A stretch of DNA of 64,000 nucleotides from Macrosoma leucophasiata (lineage: Eukaryota > Arthropoda > Insecta > Lepidoptera > Hedylidae). The notes beneath the pieces were generated by a model. The model was given only the letters and a program-made list of their open reading frames with translations, was not told where the DNA came from and did no database searches. This document shows, in pieces, positions 50,101-62,100 of this stretch (position 1 is its first letter; each line of letters opens with the position of its first letter). Made by a program: the position numbers and the translations under genes. Location: assembly GCA_036365455.1 (NCBI GenBank), contig JAWQUS010000016.1, positions 17,073,001 to 17,137,000 of the forward strand. The letters run 5' to 3'.

Positions 50101-53100
50101 TGCCATCCTCGTGCAGGTTAGGGTTGAGGCGGTCGGTGTAGTGGGAGTGGTAGTGGCAGAGCGGCGGTGACCGGGGGCACTCGTCGTACACGCGCAGTAT
50201 TTGTTACCTAAGCTTCCCACTCAGCTGCAGTATATCAAGTTCCCTAAAGTTGTTCCTGTGTGTTACCTTGCCATCCTCGTACAGGTTAGGGTTGAGGCGG
50301 TCGGTGCAGTGGGAGTGGTAGTGGCAGAGGGGGGGCGCGCGCGGGTACTCGCCGCCCAGCTGATGTACATGTTCCCTAACCCTCCCGTCCATTATATTCC
50401 CTAAAGTCGCCTATGTGTTACCTTGCCATCCTCGTACAGGTTAGGGTTGAGGCGGTCGGTGCAGTGCGAGTGGTAGTGGCAGAGGGGGGGCGCGCGCGGG
50501 TACTCGCCGCCCAGCTGATGTACATGTTCCCTAACCCTCCCGTCCATTATATTCCCTAAAGTCGCCTATGTGTTACCTTGCCATCCTCGTACAGGTTAGG
50601 GTTGAGGCGGTCGGTGCAGTGGGAGTGGTAGTGGCAGAGGGGGGGCGCGCGCGGGTACTCGCCGCCCAGCTGCACGTCGAACACGAACAGCCCGCCCTCG
50701 TAGGGCGTGCGGCTCGGGCCCGCGATCATCACCGACAGCAAGTCTATGCGGTCCTCGTAGCCGCGCACCCACACCTGTGGACGGTCACCGTTGTGTTAAA
50801 CAAATGAAAAGATGTTGACACACTAAAGATCCACTCCACCTCTGATTAGGCATTCGATTTCAGTCAGACATTATCACGAAGTATTGACCACGGATTTCTT
50901 GATTTTTTCAAAAATATATTCATCAAATTCAATACGCTAGGGGTAATTCTGGATGTCTTAAAAATCGATTAACACCCGCTACGAAAAAGTGTCACATTTC
51001 ACCGAGCTGAGCGCGCAACCGAGAGCGCGGAACAAGCGATAGAGAGGCACGATCGACCTAAGGGCGGCTACACAAAAGTGCGATGCGATGCCGCATCACA
51101 GAAATTTGCGATGCCAATTGCTGCGATGCGATTTCGTTCTTGAAAGTATGGTCATCGAATCTGAAAGTTTCTGAATCGCATCGCAGCAAACCGCATGAGC
51201 ACCCTTAGCATATGACTTGTGACGTATGTTTCCTTATGACGTTATCACGTTTAATTATCGTCCGTAAACTGCTTTACAGACAACCAATGTTTCTAAAGTA
51301 AAACTAAAGTTTCCAAGACATAATAAATATTTATATTCAAAAATTTGACTTCAGGCGAGACTCGAACTCGCGGCCTACTGGGAATCTAGTCCAGCCGCTC
51401 TTCCAATTGAGCTACTGAAGTCCTGCTCGAGTTGTCGAATCTTTCCTTCACATTTATTGCATTGCTTTATGGTAGCAGCAGCGCCATCTATTGCCAACTA
51501 TGCTAGTTAGGCAACCGATATAATAGACTTTGCAGTTTATTGAATATCGTAAAGAATAAATAATATTTTTCTTTATAATATAAATATATTTCACAAGCAT
51601 GTGTTAATGCGAAATAATATAAAACAATAATAAATATAGTTGTCATTATGTATAAAATTATACTTAAATAAAAATAATACTCACCCCCGGCGGCAGATCG
51701 CTCTTCAGCAGTTTGATCTCCCGCTTAACAGCCGAATAGAACGTTCTAGGTTCCGAAGGCTGCAGCATAGAGAGGCGGAAGCGATGCACAGCGGGCGCGG
51801 ACTCCAGTATGGAGAACCCTTCGCCACCGTCCGTAGCCTCACTGGTGCCTAGCGCTTCGCCCTCGATTTCCCCTTCCGCGGTTGCGAGCGGAGCCGTCTC
51901 TGTTGCTGGAGCAAAGAATAGATACGAATTATTTAAGATCGTTGCAAGTCTTTAATGCATCACACACCTATCGGTATAGGTATATGATGCATAGATTTTT
52001 TGTTTTTTTTTTTCATGTCATGAAGTGGAAAACAGGCGTACAGTTCACATTGATGGTAAGTGAATACTGTAGCCTGCTAATATCTAAATAAAAACCAGTG
52101 ACTTCAATGAAGATGCGTTGCCACCCCTGAAGTTTAAGCCAGGGTTTGAACAGGGATTGTAACATTTCACCTCCTGCTCTAACTTTAACAGATTTCTTAG
52201 TTAGAAAAGGGTGTGAAATGTTACAATAACTTTAACAAAAGTCGTGGTGCAACCCTGGCTAAGTTGATATACCTCTGTGCTGTGGCTGATTCTCAGACCT
52301 ACCCAATATGCATACAAAATTTCATGAGAATCGGTCAAGCCGTTTCGGAGGAGTAAGGTAACTAACATTGTGACATGAGAATTGTTTATATATATAATGA
52401 GAGATAGAGATTAGATATTATGACGACCCAAATAGTCCAGCGGTGAAAAATGACCGTTTGATTCGAAGGATCGCGTGTTCGATTCCCGCACCGGGACAAA
52501 TATTTGTATGACCTACAGATATTTGTTTCGGGTCTGGGTGTTTGTGTATGCGTTGTATGTGTACAACAGCACCCACGAAACAGGTTTATACCTACTGTGG
52601 GGCTGTGAGTGTAAGCGTATTTTTTTTTATTAAACACTTACGACAACCATCATCAGATTTCGGCGGAGTGTTGGTCGGATCATCCTTAACATCGGAGGTT
52701 TTACCGTCACCCGCCTCCTCATCGTCCGCCATACTCACGACCAGCGCGCCGTATTGCCTGCAAACGTCAATATCGTGTTTTGTCAGTGGTCAGAAGAAAT
52801 CCACTCAATTTTTTTTTCATAATAAAGAAGTTGTTTCGCTTGTTATTGTTCGGCTTACTATGCTGTGCATTATTTATTGAAAACGTTTAATCTTATGCAT
52901 AGATAAGATTAGTAGGTTTCCAAGTAAGAAAATTGACGTGAAATTACATACATACAAAGGCGAATACTTAGATCACAAAACTACACTCAAAACTCGTGAC
53001 TCTATATAAATTATATAATGGCAATCCAAAATTGAATTTATGACTTTATATAAAACTAGTGCGGGGGACATAAAATAATGAGACTAAGAAGAAAACTGTG

Positions 53101-56100
53101 ATACTATTTTGATTCTAAATAACTGTTATTGTGAAATTAAGTTTATAATTACGGGGAACGATTTCTCAACTTCATGCAAGAAACCTGAAAAGGGATGGAC
53201 AGATTTTATCAACAACAAAAGTGGTATAGGCCGTGCCTGAAAGTAGTCCAAAAATAACAGTACTATAATTCTGTTCTGTTTAGTGATGTGCCGGATATCC
53301 GTGGATAATTACGGCGGACCTTATACGGATCTTTTGCCTTATAAATTTTCAAAACATAGATGTAATTCTTTAAATAGGTAGCAGTGAAGAATCTTGTCAA
53401 TGAGATCAATCGCAAATCTATGTGGCAGTTTTAATAAAATAGTGTGATTTATGTATACCTATATACAAAGTTATAAGATCACAAATTATATAAATAACAG
53501 ACAGAATGAAATACGGATTCAGTAAGAAATTTAAGATACGTATCCGTATCCGCGGATATTTACCAAATATGGATTCTTAAAAACGCATGTCACACATCAT
53601 TAGTTTTCTTACAAATGTAATTCTGGACTCTTTAAAGACAAATGATACCAACTTTTGTCGCTGACCTTACATGGTACACACGCAAAACTTACATTAAACA
53701 AATGTTTAACAAAACTATATGTGGTATCTACATCTCAAAGGGTTAAATCACTTTACAAACTAGACTTTCGGAAAACAGAGAAATTAGGTTACCACTTTTT
53801 ACAGAGTCATCTACATACAAACAGAAATAAAAAAAAATAATAAACATATTAATCGAAATGGAACTAGAAACTCAATATTATTCGAAAATAAACTATGCAT
53901 TCCGGTATGTAATAGTGTTTTGTATCTTTTGTTTGTATTGTTCAACTCGATTTTATATTGCAATGAATCACAATAAAGTTGCACATTGATTTGTGCAGAC
54001 AAAAAAATAAAAAAGGGTACACTCTAAAACAGCTTTGAAATATTATTTAGGGTGTATAGTACAAGCACCATACACTGTTCATATCAGCAATTTACCCGCG
54101 CTACATTGAAATTGTCAACCATCCATAAAAATCAGTTCACATTCGGTCATCAAGAATTTCATAAATGCCGCGTGTGCTCATCAAGGGATTTAGGGAAACT
54201 AAACAACTCCCTGGTATTTAAAATATTTAAGTGTTCTTTAAGTTCCCAGATAATATTTCAAAGCTGTTATACAGTGCACCTTTTATTTTTGAATTTTTCC
54301 CTGTACAAATCTTACCATGATCTTTTGTTATTCGATTTTCGCAGGTTCGGGTTGCAGGTTCAATATCCGCAAAACATAGCACACTGATTGAAGTTGGGTG
54401 CTTTGCGTCGACGACTACACAGATGAGTAAGGAAGCAAGTTTCAAATTTGGCCTGATGAAAGCGAACTACTGCCATATTTCCTTCGTCGCGTCCCTTCTA
54501 GACCATACTTCCGCCGACCGTCTTATTCGCAGGGACATGTAACTAACTTCACGGACGCATTTAAGCGCGTACTTTATGTATTTATATGCATCTTTACTGA
54601 TTGACATGTGAATATACTATATTTATATTCTTAACCTTCACTAAGGTCGATTAATTTTATAGGATAAATACTCTCAAATTTTGGTTTCATTTTTAATTTG
54701 CTATTTTTCAAATGAGTTCCACATATGCGGTCCAATTCAATTTTCACTAATTATTTGAAAATGTTATATGTTTGTTAGAAAATAACTATAAAAAATACAA
54801 ACCTTGGAACCGAACAATACAAACAACGATATTACAAGAAACATGGGTTAAGATGACTCTAGATACGCCATGGAATGGACATCAAAACTAACGAAACGCC
54901 TGAACTAACATACTTATGTTTGTTTAATATAAGTATTGCGAGTTCACACTACTCGGACGGAAATACATGATTAAGCAATCACACTCCATTAAATCATACA
55001 AGACAGAGATGGAAAATGCACATTGCAACATTGGTGAAGATATATTGACGATGAAGGTTCCACGGAAAATATAGGGCGTCGATGCTAAAAAAATAAATAA
55101 AAGACAACATATAAACACAATAATACATGGCAAATGAAACGAAAACATGAAATTCTGTACATGTGTGATAACCGCTGTAATCTAACTCGTTTAGTTAAGT
55201 GGATTTCTGTGGATTTCTATTAATAAGGAGTTTATGTGGCAGTTTTTAATCCAGCCTCACTTTACTGCCTCAGTAGCGTAGTGGTAGCAGGCCACTACTA
55301 TTACGCTGGAGGTCCTGGGTTCGATTCCCGGGTCGGGGGATATTAGAGATAACGGTTTAAAATCCTTTATCTCTGCTTCTATTGGGATTTTTCCATTTTC
55401 TGCAAGTTTCCCAGTACCCCGGAGTTTGGTAATGTGCCCGGAGATGGCAACAGGTTCGCCACCTGTTACATGGGCCAAAACGTAACCGGCGAGTCGTGGG
55501 TGTTTGCATGTATGATTGAATGCATGCATTTACCTCTGCCTACCCCTTCGGGGATTACAGGCGTGAAGTTACGTTTTTAATCCAGCGTTCCGGCGATGTC
55601 AGAATTCGTAAGTAAAATATAATAATACTAGCGGCTCGCCACGGCTATGCACGGGTGCAATGGATGTAATTAGAATTTTTGAAAAATGTCAAGTAGTATT
55701 TTGTGAAAACGTTACAAACATACATAGAAAAAAACAAACATTATAATATTAGTATAGATTAGGACAGTTCCGATTGACTTTTATTAGTTTATGCAATCGT
55801 CAGCAACAGCAAAATACGTTGAAGAAAATCCTCATTTGATACAAGAAACGTGTTGGTGTGATTACAACGAATATTAATTTCAATGTACTTCTATATTTTG
55901 CATACATTCAAGCACACATGCAAACACACCCACGATTCGCCAGTTACGTTTAGTTCTATTTATGTAATCAGTTGTACACTCTACTGATATCGCCAGGCAC
56001 ATTATCAAAATCGGAGGAGTGATTGGATTTAATGACATGTAAGCATAAGAACAGTTACATGTTATGCATATTCCAAGTTGAGTATGGCTGTGAAAGCTAT

Positions 56101-59100
56101 CATTTATTGGTTTAATTAAATATGAATATTAAATACACTATACAAGGTAACTGGTAAATCATGGGACATATTAATACAGGATGGTCAATATTCGATTCTC
56201 GTCCTATAAATGTAACAAAAATAGGAATTTTGACTGCATTAATAGCAAAATTACAAAATAACGGAAATCCTCACGCGCGCGGCCTACACAATAATATAGG
56301 TATGCGGGGATAAGTGTGAGTATATTACCTACAAAAACTTGACCTTGATTACTACGCTACGGTCGTCTTGCAAAAAGTCACGTAACCTGACGAGGCATTA
56401 AGGATTTTTTGTTATTTATAAGTATTTATTATATTCTGCTGTTTTTAATACATTACGATTCTTCCTGAATGATTATGTCTAATATGTCCCATGACCAGTC
56501 ACCCAGTATACATGAAAAAATCATAAGATATGTGTGTGTATCTATAATTATTTTTGTTTATATTTTTGCTTAGCAGTGTTACAAGCAAGTCCAAGGAGTT
56601 TATGTACAGAATGATTGTGATTGTACTGTTATAATACAGTGTACAGAATTTCGTATGCGGTGGCAGGATAGGGAATCGGGTGTAAGGGGGAGAAACAAAA
56701 AACAAAATGGAGGCTCACACTGAAAAGTGGTAGGGTAACTTCTCTTCGTCCGTGTTACGGTTTTTCATTAACTCGTTAAGGAAACCGGCCAACACTTGCG
56801 GCCTTCTCCTGCGGAAAATGAATTGCAGTATTTATATTTTGTAAACAAAATATTTACAGATAAAAATAAGTGCAAGGTGAATTCGTTTGCAAGTTCTGTT
56901 TGGTGTGGTGCAATAATTACCCGTGTATTTTACAACACCAAGTGATCTAGCGATGTTAAATTTTTAACTGTATTTTGAATCGTTTGACGTTGATGTGCAT
57001 TTGCATTTGAGATAAACCTCAGTGGGTTAAAGTAATGCACTGATAAAAAAATTGTATATTATCTTATTTTTATGTGTTAAATAAATAAAAAAAAAAATAC
57101 ATATTCAGTGAAAATTAAGCTCAACAGTGTTCATATAATACATTATCATTGTTTGGAAGATTAAGATTCATTGATCATTTGGAGTTTCCATGAAATCTTA
57201 ATATAAAAAATGTTCAATGTTTCTTCGATTGCTCTTGTGTTGTCCCAGGTAAATTTTACCATTTTCAAGCTGTAAACAAATTGTCGGACGCGTCCGACAA
57301 GTATGCATTATCGTGTAACATCCAGACAGCCAAGGGCCGACCGCCTAACGCTAATGCTTTCTTTCAGCTTTCGATTATGACATCTTCTTGTCGGTTTCGT
57401 ACCGCCTAACTTTTTCATGCAAGTGTTTTCGTCCGCAAGTATATACTTAAGAGCAGAATGTTTTAATAGGCGGTACGAAACTGACAAAATAACATCGTAA
57501 ACGAAAGCATTAGAGTTAGGCGGTCGGCCCCCTGATCGCTGTCAGAAATCTAATCGATCAAGGACACATACGCGACTTACATCCGATAGTGAGCACAGAA
57601 AGTTCCCTAGCTAATGTATGGTTTGCGGCTAGGTTATCTGACAACGCGGCTGATGGTCGCATCTGAGAGTATGTTTGCAGCTTCATTTTCACAATTTCTA
57701 CCTCTTCTACCACTTTGGACAACAGAATAAATTTATTCTATTCAATTGGCGAATTTAAGACGGATTAGTTATTTATGAAAATATTAATATTGCTTGCTTT
57801 TAGATGAAGGTTGCGGCTTTGAAAATTACCATCACGAACAGATGATTTGTATGATATTAACATGAAGCATTTACTTTGCACATTGAATACAATGACAGGT
57901 AAATATTTGTATAACACGCACCGACTGACTTCGGCGTGTGCCTTGACGAGTTGCGAGTGGATGAGGGAGCAGAGCTTGTAGCAAACGTTACGGGTCCCGT
58001 CCGCATCTTGCCCCTCCGGTGCCGCCACGCCCGCCAACGCTGTCCAAACAGACGATCAAACGGTTGTTGTACAATATAATGTAAGGTTATGTTTGTGTAT
58101 GTAAAATACTGGTGGTTTAGCTCCAGTAACGAATCTCACGGGCGTAGGCACCACCGCATTATCTAATTTACTTGGATTATCCGGATGTTCCGGATCTCTC
58201 TTATTTTTCCTATGCCTATCATAATTTTAAGAGACTGACCCTTTCTAATATCCATGGATGTCTATTTATAGAACTCATATCTCTTAAATTATATATCGTA
58301 CATTTAACACGTTTACAATGGAGCTACAATATGAGGATAACCCCTCACGTGTAAATATACGCGCGCGTTTATTACTTGGCAACCCTATGTGAATATTTCC
58401 CGGTTGTTGCGCCATTTATTTAATATTTCCATGTTCATACGTACGTACATGTGTACGCAAAGAAAAATAGAATAATTCATACGTGTCAACTATGAAAATA
58501 ATTCTAATTTTTGTACCGATGTGACCCATATCAAGTGCACGCACGTATAATGTTCTCAAAATGACTTACATGTGGAGACGTGTTAAGTTAAAGTAAGTAC
58601 AGTATCCAACAAGAAATAATGCATATCGACTCCAGGAAGAGACATCGGCTTATTTCGGATCTGTAGAGCGTTCTCTTTCGCACCATCGTTTGTCGACCAT
58701 TTTCAAGTTTTGACCAATACCGGACTACGGACGCTTACGTAGACATTGTACAGCAGAGATAACGCTCTATAACGCCGAAACTAACCGATTGTCACTTTCG
58801 TAAGATGTGCATTATTTCTTGATGAGCTTTGTAGTGAACAACTATAGTATTTTAATTCTGAATCAATTCAGTATGGCACTTACGATTTGGTCCAACAACA
58901 TGAACAACAAACGCGTCAGATCCTGAAGCCTGCACGGATTCTATGTTCAACTGTAGTGTCTTCCTAGAACTGTTGGCTTCCACCTACAAACAATAATTTT
59001 ATTATGACTAATTGGAAAAGTATTTCCAAAAAAAATCACCTATTTGAATCATAAATTAGCCTTTGGACCGATTTCACCGTCGTATAAAAACACGTTGTAC

Positions 59101-62100
59101 GTTCTTAAACGAGTTCAATAAAAGTTTTTCGATTTCACCGACGAAAATTATTCGTGATAAGGTTGAAATTGGATACAAAATAAGCTAAAGCGCGTTTTAT
59201 TAAACTCAGTTCTCAGAGCAAACGGTGAAATCCGTTATATAAAATCCTTTAGACATCATATAGAAGTATAAGACTTGTCAAGAAATCTGTCGAACAGAGG
59301 CTTCGATATCGAGTTGAAGGCGCCCTCTCTAACCGTCACCATTACAGACGGTGTTCCTCAAGGCTCCGTACTATCCTCCCCCTCCTATTTTCGCTATCGG
59401 CAAACAGTATCACTAACTACTACTGAGCTACCGAGTCCCTACCTCCATAGGCTCAACGGTGACGTTAGACACGATGATTGCGGCGGTGGGCGCGAGGGGT
59501 CGCGCGTCGTCCACCATGGAGTCGTCGGTGGTGGGGTCGCGAGCGGCGAACAGTCTCGCCAGCTGTTCGTGCACGCGACGCTCGCCGGCTCGTGGAGTGC
59601 TCGCGCCTCGCTCGCGAACGCGCTCTAGTAGACCCTGGTAGGCACGATATCAAGATCGTTGAAAATTATGTCAAAACAGAACCTTTTGAAAGAAAACTAA
59701 TATATTTTTTACATTTAAATAGTCACCTTTATGCAATTCGTTTGACGCATCAAACTCTTCACAAGGGGAGTAAAAACAATGCACACTTCAAAAACTCACA
59801 ATTAAAAAGTGAACAATGATAGAAAACAGATTTAAACCCGAAGAGGAATGCACTTTACATTTTTGTAATATTTAAAAGTCTATATAAGTAGTAAGTAGCA
59901 TTAAATTATGATTTACAGATGCCATACATAAATTAAGAAAACGCAACGAAAACAATAACATACAATTTTTATACAAGATAAACTTACCAAAAAGTGATCT
60001 TCATGGAAAAATGTTGTTCCCATCAAACGATCTAGGAACCGACAGTCTTTGTAAAGATTGAGAAGCTTGCGCATTATCTGAAATCAAAAATAAAATATGA
60101 AAAATCCATGGTCCATCATGATGCAACAAATAAAGTTATTTCGGCTCCTTTTAAAGGCAATGTGATGTGAAAGTAATCACCTTCGTCTATCGACATTTGC
60201 AATAACAGGGGAGTAGAACAACGCGGCACCATACTAAATATTTTCTACTGTATGCTTCGTGACCATCTCCGCTATCTGCGTCGCCATACGCTGCTCATTG
60301 TAAGTATAATACCACGTACGGTGCTTGGCGAAAACGTCAACGGAGCCTGCGTCGTTGATGCATTGTAAACAGTAGAGTATGCTTCTTGTCTCAGCCGAGT
60401 ACGCCACACGCCACACCGCCCCACCCGTATCGCTACAGTACGGTGTAGTCAGAGAATATTTAATGACACCCCCCTCGAGAGGCAGTTGAATTATCTTCAA
60501 CAGTGAGGCGGTGAGCGGTCTATTTTTAGTTAAAATTGTCACGTAGTCAGTGCGACGACTTATTTCACGAATGTTTTAGGTCATAAAATACGTGCTACAT
60601 TTCTGTGTGCGTGTGTACTGATTGATGCTGTGTAATAGGTAAACAGGGTGTGGTACGGTGTACAGGGCAGCCTACCTCCTGGCTCTGCAGCGTGGGGTGC
60701 TTGGCGAACATCTCCTGGAGGCGGCGCATGGCGACCCGGCCGCGCTCGGTGTGCGCCACACGCCACACTGTCCCACTCGTGTCGCTACAGCACAGTGTAC
60801 AGGGTACAGGGCAGCCTACCTCCTGGCTCTGCAGCGTGGGGTGCTTGGCGAACATCTCCTGGAGGCGGCGCATGGCGACCCGGCCGCGCTCGGTGTGCGC
60901 CACACGCCACACTGTCCCACTCGTGTCGCTACAGCACAGTGTACAGGGTACAGGGCAGCCTACCTCCTGGCTCTGCAGCGTGGGGTGCTTGGCGAACATC
61001 TCCTCGAGGCGGCGCATGGCGACCCGGCCGCGCTCGGTGTGCGCCACACGCCACACTGTCCCACTCGTGTCGCTACAGCACAGTGTACAGGGTACAGGGC
61101 AGCCTACCTCCTGGCTCTGCAGCGTGGGGTGCTTGGCGAACATCTCCTCGAGGCGGCGCATGGCGACCCGGCCGCGCTCGGTGTGCGCCACACGCCACAC
61201 TGTCCCACTCGTGTCGCTACAGCACAGTGTACAGGGTACAGGGCAGCCTACCTCCTGGCTCTGCAGCGTGGGGTGCTTGGCGAACATCTCCTGGAGGCGG
61301 CGCATGGCGACCCGGCCGCGCTCGGTGTGCGCCACACGCCACACTGTCCCACTCGTGTCGCTACAGCACAGTGTACAGGGTACAGGGCAGCCTACCTCCT
61401 GGCTCTGCAGCGTGGGGTGCTTGGCGAACATCTCCTCGAGGCGGCGCATGGCGACCCGGCCGCGCTCGGTGTGCGCCACACGCCACACTGTCCCACTCGT
61501 GTCGCTACAGCACAGTGTACAGGGTACAGGGCAGCCTACCTCCTGGCTCTGCAGCGTGGGGTGCTTGGCGAACATCTCCTCGAGGCGGCGCATGGCGACC
61601 CGGCCGCGCTCGGTGTGCGCCACACGCCACACTGTCCCACTCGTGTCGCTACAGCACAGTGTACAGGGTACAGGGCAGCCTACCTCCTGGCTCTGCAGCG
61701 TGGGGTGCTTGGCGAACATCTCCTCGAGGCGGCGCATGGCGACCCGGCCGCGCTCGGTGTGCGCCACACGCCACACTGTCCCACTCGTGTCGCTACAGCA
61801 CAGTGTACAGGGTACAGGGCAGCCTACCTCCTGGCTCTGCAGCGTGGGGTGCTTGGCGAACATCTCCTCGAGGCGGCGCATGGCGACCCGGCCGCGCTCG
61901 GTGTGCGCCACACGCCACACTGTCCCACCCGTGTCGCTACAGCACAGTGTACAGGGTACAGGGCGGCCTACCTTCTGGCTCTGCAGCGTGGGGTGCTTGG
62001 CGAACATCTCCTCGAGGCGGCGCATGGCGACCCGGCCGCGCTCGGTGTGCGCCACACGCCACACTGTCCCACTCGTGTCGCTACAGCACAGTGTACAGGG

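Noticed and set aside
51060..51210. GCGATGCGAT-rich stretch as a regulatory cluster
   Set aside because: Motifs GCGATGCGAT and ATCGCATCGC form an imperfect inverted pair like a decayed transposon end; too weak to claim a function or an element boundary.
51347..51422. Ordinary serine tRNA (anticodon AGA)
   Set aside because: The variable loop has five bases, whereas eukaryotic serine tRNAs have a long variable arm, and the anticodon loop is nine bases long.
46791..52757. BIRC6/BRUCE as the identity of the UBC gene
   Set aside because: BIRC6 also ends in a UBC domain, but [32 protein letters not shown] and the [10 protein letters not shown] tail match UBE2O, not BIRC6.
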